The notes under the pieces are model-generated. The model did no database searches. It was given only the letters and a program-made list of their open reading frames with translations, and had not been told where the DNA came from. A DNA stretch of 64,000 bases, from contig NZ_OCPC01000001.1 in NCBI RefSeq assembly GCF_900220985.1, forward strand, positions 186,001 through 250,000, in the 5' to 3' direction. Positions 30,573-38,916 of the stretch are shown here, piece by piece; the first letter of the stretch is position 1; each line of letters begins with the position of its first letter. The position numbers were made by a program, and so were the translations under genes. This DNA comes from Parahoeflea halophila (GTDB lineage Bacteria; Pseudomonadota; Alphaproteobacteria; Rhizobiales; Rhizobiaceae).

Positions 30573-31275
30573 GACGTCCGTTCCTGTATCCGTCACAGTC
30601 GAAGCCCCTACCCTACCTTAAGGTCTGGAGCCGGCCCCTCACCCGTGCGGCTGATCATGTTGCAACGCGGCGTGGTTAGCGCAGCCCGCCAAGCGGCGCA
30701 AGAGCACAGGGAGCATTTGATCAGATACTGTAGGCTTTCGCCACTCAATGTTTTGTCGCACGGCTGATGCAAGCGACATAATCCGGTTTTCAACGACGCG
30801 TTGGTACGTTCTGTCTTTCCCGGGAGAATCACCGGGACCAGCAAAAATTTGTTCAGCGCTCGGGGCGTGCGCGGCCGGTTGTCAGGCAGGTTTCCATGGT
30901 CTCGGACGGCATCCTCGCAAGTGAGCCTTTCCACAAGGTTTTGCCACGTGTTCAATGCCCATGCCGGCCGCGGCGGCAAGGCTTTCGTGATTCGGACACA
31001 GCACGATTTATCGGCTGCAGGCCGCCAAATCCGGCCATACCCGGGCACTCACGCTGACACTGCTCCCACGTTCCCGAAAAGACGCCCTGGCAGGATTGCA
31101 CCGGCATCACGTCCGCCACCATGCCGCACCGCCCCGGACCATCCCGAACCACCCTGAACCCCTCTGGCGTGAGCAGCCAATAGAGCCAGTTTTTGATTGC
31201 TTCGGGACCGAGAACGAAAAAAGCCCGGCAAAGCCGGGCCTTTTCAAAAATGTGTCCATTTCTCTTGAAGAGAAA
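30573..31275. other. Long intergenic region upstream of nuoA
   Basis: About 700 bp without a convincing gene. Open frames exist on both strands (for example minus 30608-31048), but they have no family resemblance, no good start site and a composition typical of shadow frames. A short imperfect repeat of about 10 bp (CCCGGACCAT, CCCGAACCAC, CCTGAACCCC) lies at about 31129-31160. The nuo promoter must lie in or near this region but could not be placed with confidence. The right end holds the terminator of tRNA-Asp. Confidence 0.5.
31217..31244 (-). terminator. Terminator of tRNA-Asp
   Basis: On the minus strand GCCCGGC (31239-31233) pairs with GCCGGGC (31229-31223) around TTT, followed by six T residues (31222-31217). 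It lies about 35 bp after the 3' end of the tRNA-Asp gene. Confidence 0.85.
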
Positions 31276-31352
31276 TGGCGCGAGTGACGGGGCTCGAACC
31301 CGCGACCTCCGGCGTGACAGGCCGGCACTCTAACCAACTGAGCTACACCCGC
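31276..31352 (-). tRNA. tRNA-Asp (anticodon GTC)
   Basis: A 77-nt cloverleaf on the minus strand. The acceptor stem GCGGGTG pairs with CACTCGC, the D-arm is GCTCAGTTGGTTAGAGT, the anticodon loop is CCTGTCACG with anticodon GTC, the T-arm is GCGGGTTCGAGCCCCGT, and CCA is encoded at 31278-31276. The gene is followed by a clear terminator. Confidence 0.97.
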
Positions 31353-31596
31353 GCATTTTTCGGCGGAACAGTGTGTGACCGCCGTTCCGTGAGCGGTGAA
31401 TTACGGGGTTCGCACCGGAGTGTCAAGCGGCGATTGCGAAGGAAATTCGACAAAATACAATCTTCTTGAAAATGCCAGTCGCAAACCCCGGAGTAAATAT
31501 GACGGCGCGCCGATTGGGAGAACTTGATGTCGATTTCCGCTGTTTTTGGCTTGCGAAATTTTTACGAACACCCTAAAGCACGAGCCACCGAACTGG

Positions 31597-31672
<76 letters not shown>

Positions 31673-31732
31673 TTTTATCCCCTTGAAATCATTGAAACCC
31701 GTTGACTTTCAACGGCTTTGTCCCAAAGTGAT

Positions 31733-31753
31733 GTCACAAAACACGTCACAAAA
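31733..31753 (+). repeat. Two GTCACAAAA repeats, likely integrase arm sites, left end
   Basis: GTCACAAAA occurs at 31733-31741 and 31745-31753, 12 bp apart, between attL and the integrase start. The same octamer recurs inside the right end. The arrangement suggests arm-type binding sites; this is inference. Confidence 0.5.
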
Positions 31754-31765
31754 TTGGGTTTCAGG

Positions 31766-33319
31766 ATGGCGGGTAAACCCCAGCATTGGAAAGAGCGCAA
31801 CGGTCGATATTCGGCCCGAGTCGTCGTGCCGGAACACTTGCGGCCATATATGGACGGAAAGCGCGAGTTCGAAATCCAGCTTGGCGGCGACAAACGCGAG
31901 GCGCTGAGGAAGCACGCAACAGCCGTCGCATCAATCCAACGGCAGATCGGTATTGCGCGCCACAAGCACGAGCTCGCCACCGGCGAGCAGTCGAAGCCCC
32001 TCACCCACCCTCTGACCGCTCAGCAGATCGCAACACGCGACTACCAAAGCCAAATCGATTTCGATGCCGAGATACGCGCGCACGATCATCGCTATGCTGC
32101 TTTCGAGGTTGATCTTGAGCATGCCCAGCTTCTCCGCGAGGGGTTCGCCGGTAAGCTCAGCGACGACCAGCTTGAGCAGCTTGTTGGCGCGCGCGTGGAA
32201 CGGGCGCGCTTGGCAGGTCATACCGATGCCGAGAAGGGCTCACCGGAATGGCGTCGGATTGCCCAGGCACTTTGCGTATCCGGTTATGAAGCCATGGCGC
32301 GCCAAGATGAGCGCAATGAAGGTGACTTCACCGGCAAACCAACCCATCCCGATCTGTCCGATACCCCGCCGATTGATGACGACATCGATCCGACGACTTT
32401 TGCCGACATCATCAATGCAGAAGTGAAGCGGCGGGCGCGTGGCAACAACGCAAAGCCGCTGCCTGACAAGACCGCAAAGAAGTATCGCGACACGGCTGAT
32501 GAGTTCGCCAAATTCCGCAAGTCAAATCTGGCGGCAACGGTCAAGCTCATTGATGCCAAGAACTGGATGGAAGCCTTGCAGGACGCGGGCAAACTCTCGA
32601 ACCGAACCATTAAGGCAAAGGTCCAGTCGATCTGCACGATCTTGAACTGGGGACGCCAAAACGATCCGGAAAAATTCCTACCAGCGGGCAATCCGCTGAC
32701 GGGAATGAAGATGCCGGATTTCAACAGCACGCCCTCCCACTTGCGCGCATTCACCTTGGCTGAAGCCGCCGTCATCCTTTCTGCGGCCCGAAAGGAAACG
32801 AAGCCTCTCTTCCGCTGGTTGCCATGGCTTTGCGCCTACTCCGGCATGCGGGTGAATGAAGCTGGCCAACTTTGCAAGGAAGACTTCTTCCAGATCGGTG
32901 ATCAATGGTTCTGGAACGTAACCACGGCAGGACGCAGATCGCTTAAGACAGCGTCAAGCGAGCGGCGCATTCCTGTTCACCCTGCCCTGATCAATGAAGG
33001 CTTCATCTCGTTCGTAGAGAAATCAGCTTCAGGTCGATTGTTCAAAGGTGAGACAAAGGACGAAATCAACGTCCAGCCGAGAATGAGCACTTGGGTTCGC
33101 GGCATCATCCCATGTCAGAAGCGACCGCAGCTTTCTCCAAACCACGGTTGGCGGCACTTGTTTGAAGACTTGTGCCGCCGCGATAACATCCCTGAAGACG
33201 CTCGCAACTACATGACCGGGCGAGCAACCGGGAAGTCGCAAGACCTCTATGGCCGAAGCGACGTGATGCTGCCCGGCTTGGCAGATGCGATGCGCCGGAT
33301 TGAGCCGATACCAGTCTAA
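31766..33319 (+). CDS. int: Tyrosine recombinase / phage integrase
   Basis: About 517 residues from the ATG at 31766. The C-terminal catalytic domain has Arg362 in CAYSGMRVNEAGQL, the His460-x-x-Arg463 box in NHGWRHLFEDLC, and the nucleophile Tyr495 in KSQDLYGRS. The N-terminal region (RYSARVVVPEHLRPYMDGKRE) is the arm-binding/DUF6538-like domain common in alphaproteobacterial integrases, and a core-binding domain lies around residues 240-320. A TTG 16 codons upstream is an alternative start. Its position beside attL, reading into the element, is standard for tRNA-targeting elements. Confidence 0.93.
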   Translation: MAGKPQHWKERNGRYSARVVVPEHLRPYMDGKREFEIQLGGDKREALRKHATAVASIQRQIGIARHKHELATGEQSKPLTHPLTAQQIATRDYQSQIDFDAEIRAHDHRYAAFEVDLEHAQLLREGFAGKLSDDQLEQLVGARVERARLAGHTDAEKGSPEWRRIAQALCVSGYEAMARQDERNEGDFTGKPTHPDLSDTPPIDDDIDPTTFADIINAEVKRRARGNNAKPLPDKTAKKYRDTADEFAKFRKSNLAATVKLIDAKNWMEALQDAGKLSNRTIKAKVQSICTILNWGRQNDPEKFLPAGNPLTGMKMPDFNSTPSHLRAFTLAEAAVILSAARKETKPLFRWLPWLCAYSGMRVNEAGQLCKEDFFQIGDQWFWNVTTAGRRSLKTASSERRIPVHPALINEGFISFVEKSASGRLFKGETKDEINVQPRMSTWVRGIIPCQKRPQLSPNHGWRHLFEDLCRRDNIPEDARNYMTGRATGKSQDLYGRSDVMLPGLADAMRRIEPIPV

Positions 33320-33327
33320 TGTGATTA

Positions 33328-33346
33328 TTTTCCTGCTAAATAGGAA
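33328..33346. promoter_or_regulatory. Operator-like inverted repeat 1 upstream of the portal gene
   Basis: TTTTCCT (33328-33334) and AGGAA (33342-33346) form an inverted repeat around a 7-base spacer. It is preceded by GATTA, and the same 12-mer GATTATTTTCCT recurs at 44399-44410. Confidence 0.4.
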
Positions 33347-33392
33347 TTAATTCATTTTTAGGATTCACAACAGATTCAAGGTGTGAGACAAT

Positions 33393-33416
33393 TTTCCTCA
33401 AGTTGAATTGAGGAAA
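33393..33416. promoter_or_regulatory. Operator-like inverted repeat 2 covering the portal ribosome-binding site
   Basis: TTTCCTCAA (33393-33401) and TTGAGGAAA (33408-33416) are a perfect 9-bp inverted repeat with a 6-base spacer. The right arm contains the GAGGAAA that would serve as ribosome-binding site for the portal start at 33422. It may be a DNA operator, or an RNA hairpin that hides the site. Confidence 0.5.
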
Positions 33417-33421
33417 GCTGT

Positions 33422-34657
33422 ATGAGTTCTGCCGGTATCGTTTCGAGTTTCAGAAAGGCACTTGGCCTTTCGGCAGAACAGAAAGCCTATTCACTTAATA
33501 ACGCCGAAGCTTTCGAGCTGTTTGGTGTCACACCGACACACTCGGGCGTAAACATGAGCGGTAACACTGCTCTCAATGTTCCGGCTGTTCTTCAGGCGTT
33601 GCGCCTGATCTCGGAAACCATTGGATCGCTTCCCTGCAAACTCTACCGGGAAACCGAAGACGGCAAAGACACCGCGAAGGACCACACCGCCTACCGGATT
33701 GTGCACAAGCGGGCGAATGAATGGACCAGCGCGGGCGCGCTACGCATCGAACTGACTGCCGACGCTCTCATTCATGGCAACGGCTTCGCCAAGGTCATTC
33801 GATATGATGACGGTCGCCCGTTCGAACTTCACCGGCTGAAGCCGGGCAAGGTCACGGTTCTTGAGCACGCCATAACCGGCGCGCCTGTCTATCGCGTCTC
33901 GGAAGAGACCGGCACCCGCGATTACCCACACACGGACATCCTTCATATTTCATCCTTTCTCGGAAAGTCGCCGATCTCGTTCGGGAAAGAAGCGCTCGGT
34001 CTTGCAGCAATTCTGGAGCGTCACGGCGCACAGTTCTTCGGTTCCGGCGCGCGTCCGACCGGCATCGTCGCCAATGAAAAACCGCAAGGCGGCGAAGCTG
34101 GCACGAAAGCCGTTTCGGCTATTCGGAAGTCCTTCCGCGAATGGCAGCGAGGGGCTTCCGGCGATCCGCTCATTCTTGATGCAGGTTGGAAATACGAACA
34201 GCCGGTCATGACCTCGACCGATGCGCAGTTTCTTGAGAACCGCGTTTTCCAGATCAACGATATCGCCCGCATTTTCGGCGTCCCGCCGCACCTGCTTTTC
34301 GAGCTTGATCGCGCGACGTGGGGCAATGCTGAACAGATGGGCGCAAGCTTTCTTCAGCTTTGCCTTCGACCTTGGCTTGACCGATGGGCAGACGCCTTCA
34401 CGACCGTGCTTCTTACCGAAGACGAACAGGACAGCCATTATTTCGAATTCGTCACGGCTGACCTTGAGCGCGCCGACGCGGCGGGCCGTGCTGAGATCTA
34501 CGCGAAGCTGATCGCCGCCCGCGTCTACACGCCGAATGAGATCCGCGCTCGCGAGAACATGCCGCCGCTTCCGGGCGGCGATGAACTGGCAAACCCCTAC
34601 ACGACCTCGACACCTACCCGCCCCTCCATGAGTGAGCCGGTCAAGGAAGCTGCATGA
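33422..34657 (+). CDS. Phage portal protein, HK97 gp3 family
   Basis: A 411-residue portal protein. The N-terminal ALNVPAVLQALRLISETIGSLPCKLYRE, central HGNGFAKVIRYDDGRP, RLKPGKVTVL and HISSFLGKSPISFGKEALGL, and the C-terminal FQINDIARIFGVPPHLLFEL all match the HK97 portal family. Portals form the dodecameric ring through which DNA is packaged. The gene heads a long plus-strand run with overlapping starts and stops up to the tape measure gene. The inverted repeat just upstream covers its ribosome-binding site. Confidence 0.93.
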   Translation: MSSAGIVSSFRKALGLSAEQKAYSLNNAEAFELFGVTPTHSGVNMSGNTALNVPAVLQALRLISETIGSLPCKLYRETEDGKDTAKDHTAYRIVHKRANEWTSAGALRIELTADALIHGNGFAKVIRYDDGRPFELHRLKPGKVTVLEHAITGAPVYRVSEETGTRDYPHTDILHISSFLGKSPISFGKEALGLAAILERHGAQFFGSGARPTGIVANEKPQGGEAGTKAVSAIRKSFREWQRGASGDPLILDAGWKYEQPVMTSTDAQFLENRVFQINDIARIFGVPPHLLFELDRATWGNAEQMGASFLQLCLRPWLDRWADAFTTVLLTEDEQDSHYFEFVTADLERADAAGRAEIYAKLIAARVYTPNEIRARENMPPLPGGDELANPYTTSTPTRPSMSEPVKEAA

Positions 34658-35016
34658 CCAAATACAAAGCCTTTTTCGGCGACGGTGAAAAAACCTTCGC
34701 CTTCCCAACGCGCGACCTCATCGAAGAGCTTGAGCGCAAAACCAGCATCGGCATCGGCGGGCTGTTCGAGCGCTTCCGCGTTTCGACCTACTCCCTTGCC
34801 GACATTCTTGAGATTCTTCGCATCGGCCTTATCGGCGGCGGCACCTCGCCTGCCGATGCATCCCAACTTGTCGCCGTCTACGGCGTCGGGCGTCCGCTGA
34901 CCGAAGTCTTCGCAATCGCCGATGGCGTTATCAGCGCCCTCTTCTTTGGAACCGGCGAGGCCGCCGACGACACGGCAGAGATCGCCCAGGGCGAAATTCG
35001 ACAGGTGGCCGCATGA
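34654..35016 (+). CDS. GTA gp10-like tail assembly chaperone (Phage_TAC_11-like)
   Basis: A 120-residue protein that starts MTKYKAFFGDGEKTFAFPTR and continues DLIEELERKTSIGIGGLFER and ILEILRIGLIGGGTSPADA. This is the pattern of the gene transfer agent gp10 family, a tail assembly chaperone class once described as tail tube protein. The ATG overlaps the portal stop (ATGA). Its place between portal and protease is unusual, since such genes usually lie between the tube and tape measure genes. Confidence 0.75.
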   Translation: MTKYKAFFGDGEKTFAFPTRDLIEELERKTSIGIGGLFERFRVSTYSLADILEILRIGLIGGGTSPADASQLVAVYGVGRPLTEVFAIADGVISALFFGTGEAADDTAEIAQGEIRQVAA

Positions 35017-36581
35017 GCGAACACCTCGAAATCAAAGGGTCGCTCAGCGTTGACGACGCCGGAACCATCACCGGCATTGCATGGCCTTTCGGAAGCGCCG
35101 ACCGCGTCGGCGACATTATCGAGAAAGGCGCGTTCCCGGCGCTGGAAAGCCTGCCGATGTTGTTCGCTCACGATCAGGGGCAAGTGATCGGTGTTTGGGA
35201 TCAAATAGCCGAAAGCACCGAAGGCTTGTCCGTCAAAGGTCGCCTGCTTGTCGATGATGTCGAGCGCGCCCGCGAAGTCCGCGCGATGATCCGCTCCAAA
35301 GCCGTCACCGGCCTTTCTATCGGCTTTGTCACCAAGGCTAGCAAACCCCGCCAACGCGGGCGGACAATTACCGCCCTTGATCTTCACGAAATCAGCGTGG
35401 TCGCCGTCCCGTGCCATCCGGGTGCGCAAATCACTTCTATCAAGGCCGAAGATGGCACGGCAGCGAACAAGGAAAAACTCATGGAAAACGAAATCGAGAA
35501 TACACCGGAAGCTAATACCGATCCGGTTGTCAGCGAAGAAGCCCTTGCCGAAATTAAGGCGCTTCGCAACGACATGAACACGGTCAAGGCGAAGCTCAAT
35601 CGCCCGACCGCCGCAAACAACAACCATCCGGCCCCGGCAAACGACAACAGCGAGCGCAAGGCTTTCGTCTCGTATCTTCGCCGTGGCGTCGAACGCATCG
35701 CGCCGGATGAAGTCAAAGCTTTGACCGTCGCGACCGATGCGAACGGCGGTTTCCTCGCACCTGAAGAGTTCGGCAATGAACTCATCAAGCTCTTGAGCGA
35801 GTTCTCGCCAATTCGCCAGTATGCCCGCGTGGTCAGCATTTCCGCACCGGAAATCAAGTATCCGCGCCGCGTCACCGGCACCGCCGCAACGTGGGTAGGT
35901 GAAACCGACGACCGCACCGAAAGCGGAATGACGTTCGAGCAGGTGACTTTGACGCCGCATGAGCTGGCGACCTTTACGGACGTTTCCAATCAGCTTCTCG
36001 AAGACAATGCCTATGGCCTCGAAGGCGAACTCATCGCCGACTACGCTGAAAGCTTCGGCAAGACCGAAGGGGTTGCCTTCATCAAGGGAACCGGCACCGG
36101 CCAGCCGAAGGGCATCATGACCGCTTCCGGCATTCCGGAACTCAAAACCGGTGTTGCCGCCACCTTCCCGACGACTGACCCGGCGGACGTTCTGATTGCC
36201 ATGTATCACGGCATCGCTACCACTCACGCGAACAATGGCGTTTGGCTGATGAACCGGGCAACCCTCGGCACCATTCGCCAGTGGAAGGACAGCACGGGCC
36301 GTTACCTTGTGCTTGATCCGATCAGCGCAGGCGGCGCATCGACCCTGCTTGGCCGCCCGATTGTTGAAATGCCCGACATGGACAGCATCGGCGCAGGCAA
36401 GACGCCGATCCTGTTCGGCGACATGTCCGGATACCGGATCATTGACCGCATCGGCCTTTCGACCCTTCGCGACCCGTTTTCCCTCGCCGGCAAGGGCCAG
36501 GTTCGTTTCCATGCCCGCAAGCGCGTCGGTGCGGACGTGACGCATCCCGACCGCTTCATCAAGCTGAAGGTCGCCGCCTAA
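35013..36581 (+). CDS. Fused prohead protease and major capsid protein, HK97 type
   Basis: A 522-residue polyprotein. Residues 1-150 are an HK97-type prohead protease: GIAWPFGSADRVGDIIEKGAF, catalytic His53 in MLFAHDQGQVIG, Ser102 in VTGLSIGF, and HEISVVAVPCHP. Residues about 155-215 are an acidic, Asn/Pro-rich delta-like scaffold segment. Residues about 216-522 are the HK97 gp5 capsid fold, with TDANGGFLAPEEFGNELIKL, TWVGETDDRTESGMTFEQV, KGTGTGQPKGIM and a late GDMSGYRIIDRIGLS. There is no stop or frameshift between the two parts. An internal ATG at residue 157 could also give a separate capsid. Confidence 0.92.
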   Translation: MSEHLEIKGSLSVDDAGTITGIAWPFGSADRVGDIIEKGAFPALESLPMLFAHDQGQVIGVWDQIAESTEGLSVKGRLLVDDVERAREVRAMIRSKAVTGLSIGFVTKASKPRQRGRTITALDLHEISVVAVPCHPGAQITSIKAEDGTAANKEKLMENEIENTPEANTDPVVSEEALAEIKALRNDMNTVKAKLNRPTAANNNHPAPANDNSERKAFVSYLRRGVERIAPDEVKALTVATDANGGFLAPEEFGNELIKLLSEFSPIRQYARVVSISAPEIKYPRRVTGTAATWVGETDDRTESGMTFEQVTLTPHELATFTDVSNQLLEDNAYGLEGELIADYAESFGKTEGVAFIKGTGTGQPKGIMTASGIPELKTGVAATFPTTDPADVLIAMYHGIATTHANNGVWLMNRATLGTIRQWKDSTGRYLVLDPISAGGASTLLGRPIVEMPDMDSIGAGKTPILFGDMSGYRIIDRIGLSTLRDPFSLAGKGQVRFHARKRVGADVTHPDRFIKLKVAA

Positions 36582-36584
36582 GCC

Positions 36585-37196
36585 ATGACTTCGCAGCGGC
36601 CCGCATATGAACAGGTGACGTTTGTGCACGGTGGCAACACCGTAACGCTTCGCCCTTCATTGCGGGCCGCTGTCACTCTTGAAGAGAAGTTCGGCTTCCC
36701 AGCGCTCTATCGGGCGCTAGCCGAACAGAACTTCACGATCATCTCGGACATCATTCGCACCGCGAAGTCAGGTGCTCAGTATGTAGCACCCTTCCCGGAA
36801 CAGTCGTTATTCCTGTTCTTCGCCGAAACGCTAATTCCAGTCGCAAATTTGCTCGACATGTTCCGGCCCGAAACTGACTCGGATGCGAAGCCAACATCTG
36901 GCAAGTCGATCAGTTGGTCACAAGCCCATCGCGAGCTTTTCAACGCCGCCACTGGTTGGCTTGGCTGGACGCCACAAGCGGCATGGGAAGCGACCCCGAA
37001 CGAAATCGCATCAGCTTACAGCGCCCATATTGCTCGTCTGAAGGCCATCCACGGCAGCGCCGACGATCAGTCCAGCAACAGCCATCAAGCGCCCCATGAC
37101 CTCGCTCAGCGCCTTAGCTCGGATGGCATCGACCCGGAATTTGATCGGGAAAGATTTCAAGCCCTCAAGGCGAGCATCGCGAGGGCGAAACGATGA
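36585..37196 (+). CDS. Phage protein, probable tail assembly chaperone (TAC_6-like C-terminus)
   Basis: A 203-residue protein. The N-terminal half (VTLRPSLRAAVTLEEKFGFP) resembles tail-chaperone or GTA gp10-like proteins. The region around residues 117-140 (LFNAATGWLGWTPQAAWEAT, PNEI) has the LGW-P-x-x-W-x-x-T-P-x-E pattern of the GTA gp10.1/TAC_6 family. So the two chaperone types often encoded separately appear joined here. It starts 3 bp after the capsid stop and overlaps the HNH gene by 4 bp. Confidence 0.6.
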   Translation: MTSQRPAYEQVTFVHGGNTVTLRPSLRAAVTLEEKFGFPALYRALAEQNFTIISDIIRTAKSGAQYVAPFPEQSLFLFFAETLIPVANLLDMFRPETDSDAKPTSGKSISWSQAHRELFNAATGWLGWTPQAAWEATPNEIASAYSAHIARLKAIHGSADDQSSNSHQAPHDLAQRLSSDGIDPEFDRERFQALKASIARAKR

Positions 37197-37669
37197 AGCC
37201 GCCCCGGATATGCGCCTGTAACCAGATTGTTCCGCATGACGAGCTATGCGCTTGCCAATTGAAGGCCAAACGCGCCCGCAATGCCCGGCATGACGCCACG
37301 CGCCCGACCGCTGCCGGACGCGGATACGATCATGAATGGCGAAAGGCCCGCGCTGAATACCTGCTTAATAACCGTGATTGTCGTATGTGCGCCAACCCGG
37401 CAACGACCGTCGATCACATCATTCCGCATCGCGGCGACCGCGCCTTGTTCTGGAACAGGAACAATTGGCAACCGCTCTGCGCGCCCTGCCACAACAGCGT
37501 CAAGCAACGACAGGAGCGCGGTCGGATCAACTTTCGTTCGAACGATCCATCATCGCATGCCGTATCGCAATCGGCACTGAGTTTTGCCCAACCTCTTCCG
37601 GATCCAAGTCGTCAAAGCCCGCATCGCGAGCAAGAGCGGGATCACGAAGCCCCTCAAAACCGCCGATGA
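37193..37669 (+). CDS. HNH endonuclease
   Basis: A 158-residue phage HNH nuclease. The core is CRMCANPATTVDHIIPHRGD, then ALFWNRNNWQPLCAPCHNSV and KQ, with paired zinc cysteines and the catalytic DH. Such nucleases usually lie beside the terminase genes of cos-type phages and help cut packaged DNA. Here it lies among head genes, 2 kb before the terminase genes. The C-terminal 48 codons after about 37526 overlap a minus-strand membrane protein gene and are low in family likeness. Confidence 0.85.
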   Translation: MKPPRICACNQIVPHDELCACQLKAKRARNARHDATRPTAAGRGYDHEWRKARAEYLLNNRDCRMCANPATTVDHIIPHRGDRALFWNRNNWQPLCAPCHNSVKQRQERGRINFRSNDPSSHAVSQSALSFAQPLPDPSRQSPHREQERDHEAPQNRR

Positions 37670-37847
37670 TCAATCCAGCCAAAGACAGCCCGACTCCACT
37701 CATGATTGTCGCCATCGCAAGAAGCTTTCCATGAATGTTTATGAAGTCAGTTCCAACCCCCACACCGAACTGAGAACCACCTAGCAGCCAAAACCAACCG
37801 CTCACGAACACCACAACACCGGCAAGAAATATCGGATTAAGAAACAA
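37527..37847 (-). CDS. Small membrane protein of unknown function, antisense within the head module
   Basis: A 106-residue frame on the strand opposite to all its neighbours. It has two clear transmembrane helices, FLAGVVVFVSGWFWLLGG and AMATIMSGVGLSLAGLIIGG, then an acidic C-terminal tail with DAGFDDLDPEEVGQNS. The start is a TTG at 37847, with a GGGGGTAAGG stretch just upstream. It overlaps the last 143 bp of the HNH gene. Its position and orientation suggest an independently expressed moron gene, perhaps for superinfection exclusion; that is inference. Confidence 0.55.
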   Translation of the reverse strand: MFLNPIFLAGVVVFVSGWFWLLGGSQFGVGVGTDFINIHGKLLAMATIMSGVGLSLAGLIIGGFEGLRDPALARDAGFDDLDPEEVGQNSVPIAIRHAMMDRSNES

Positions 37848-37935
37848 AGCCTTACCCCCAAATGCACATTACAGACCGAATGTTGCTGAAGCTGCAGAAT
37901 CCGTCAAGAGACCCGACCACAAGGACAACAGAATA

Positions 37936-38196
37936 ATGGCCCCAAAGCTGATTGAATTTAATGGCAAGCGATATCTTATCTCGGAGATCACCGATCTAAC
38001 CGGCATTCCGCGTGAGACTATTCGCGCACGGATTGCAGCGGGATGGAGCATCGAAGAAGCAATCGGAACGCCGACGCCAAAATTGCGGCGGGCGGGGGTG
38101 GGCTTCAACTTGCTCGCGTTTCAGGGGACCGGCGGGGGGAGCACTTCACAAGAGAGCCCGAATATAACTTTTTCTGAAAAGGCCGAAGACGCATGA
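37936..38196 (+). CDS. Small helix-turn-helix-like phage protein
   Basis: An 86-residue protein. Residues 10-45 (GKRYLISEITDLTGIPRETI, RARIAAGWSIEEAIGTP) read as a short DNA-binding helix-turn-helix of the type found as repeats in phage nucleases. The C-terminal part is Gly/Ser-rich. AAGGAC lies about ten bases before the ATG. The stop overlaps the start of the connector gene (ATGA), which ties it to the structural operon. Confidence 0.6.
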   Translation: MAPKLIEFNGKRYLISEITDLTGIPRETIRARIAAGWSIEEAIGTPTPKLRRAGVGFNLLAFQGTGGGSTSQESPNITFSEKAEDA

Positions 38197-38498
38197 GTAT
38201 CGTCTCGCTTTCGCTCGCGAAAGCACACCTGAATATCGACGGCACCGCCGACGATGATCTGATTTCGCTCTACACCGGAGCGGCTGAGACTTGGCTTGGC
38301 AACTACATCGGCAAAGCCCTTTCGGTGATCGATCCCCTGCCCGACGATTTGAAGCTCGCCGTCCTGAAGCTTGTCGCCTTCTATTATGAGCAGCGCGAAG
38401 CCGTTGGCTTCGGTGTCGCCATGCAGATCGCGCCCTATGGCGTGACCAGCATCGCCAATTCCTACCGTGAAAACTGGTTTGGCGAAAATGTCGAATAA
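38193..38498 (+). CDS. Phage head-tail connector, gp6-like
   Basis: A 101-residue protein starting MSIVSLSLAKAHLNIDGTAD, followed by DDLISLYTGAAETWLGNYIG and LKLAVLKLVAFYYEQREAVG. This is the classic pattern of the HK97 gp6/phage_connect_1 adaptor that sits below the portal. It is translationally coupled to the genes on both sides. Confidence 0.88.
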   Translation: MSIVSLSLAKAHLNIDGTADDDLISLYTGAAETWLGNYIGKALSVIDPLPDDLKLAVLKLVAFYYEQREAVGFGVAMQIAPYGVTSIANSYRENWFGENVE

Positions 38499-38916
38499 GG
38501 ACGGCGGGCTCGCATCTACACTGGCGGCAATCGAACGCGCACGGAAAGCGCCGCGTGCTGCAATCACACCGGCACTTTTAAAGTCCGCGAACGAACTTGC
38601 GCTGGCACAAAAAGCCCTGGCGGAAACATCCCGCGACACTGGTGCGCTTATCGACAGCATCGAAGTGACGCCACCGGGCCATTCCACACCGCCCTACTCC
38701 CAGCCCGGCGGCTCACGTGTTGCCGGTGAAACCGAAGTGATCGTCACCGCCGGAAACACCGATGTCCGTTATGCGCACCTTGTCGAATTTGGAACGGCCA
38801 AAGCGGAAGCCCAGCCGTTCTTTTGGCCTGCCTTTCGTCTGCTTAGGAAGCGCCTTCAGAACCGTATCAACCGCGTTACCAAGAAGGCCGTGAAAGAGGC
38901 TTGGAACAAGTCATGA
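38488..38916 (+). CDS. HK97 gp10-family protein
   Basis: About 142 residues from the ATG at 38488, which lies inside the end of the connector gene. The C-terminal part AGNTDVRYAHLVEFGTAKAE, then AQPFFWPAFRLLRKRLQNRI, is the standard signature of the HK97 gp10 family (tail completion or minor tail component). A longer start at 38467 is less likely. Confidence 0.85.
   Translation: MSNKDGGLASTLAAIERARKAPRAAITPALLKSANELALAQKALAETSRDTGALIDSIEVTPPGHSTPPYSQPGGSRVAGETEVIVTAGNTDVRYAHLVEFGTAKAEAQPFFWPAFRLLRKRLQNRINRVTKKAVKEAWNKS

Noticed and set aside
30608-31048. Minus-strand frame of 146 codons upstream of nuoA
   Set aside because: Cys/Arg/Pro-rich with no domain pattern and no ribosome-binding site; probably non-coding.
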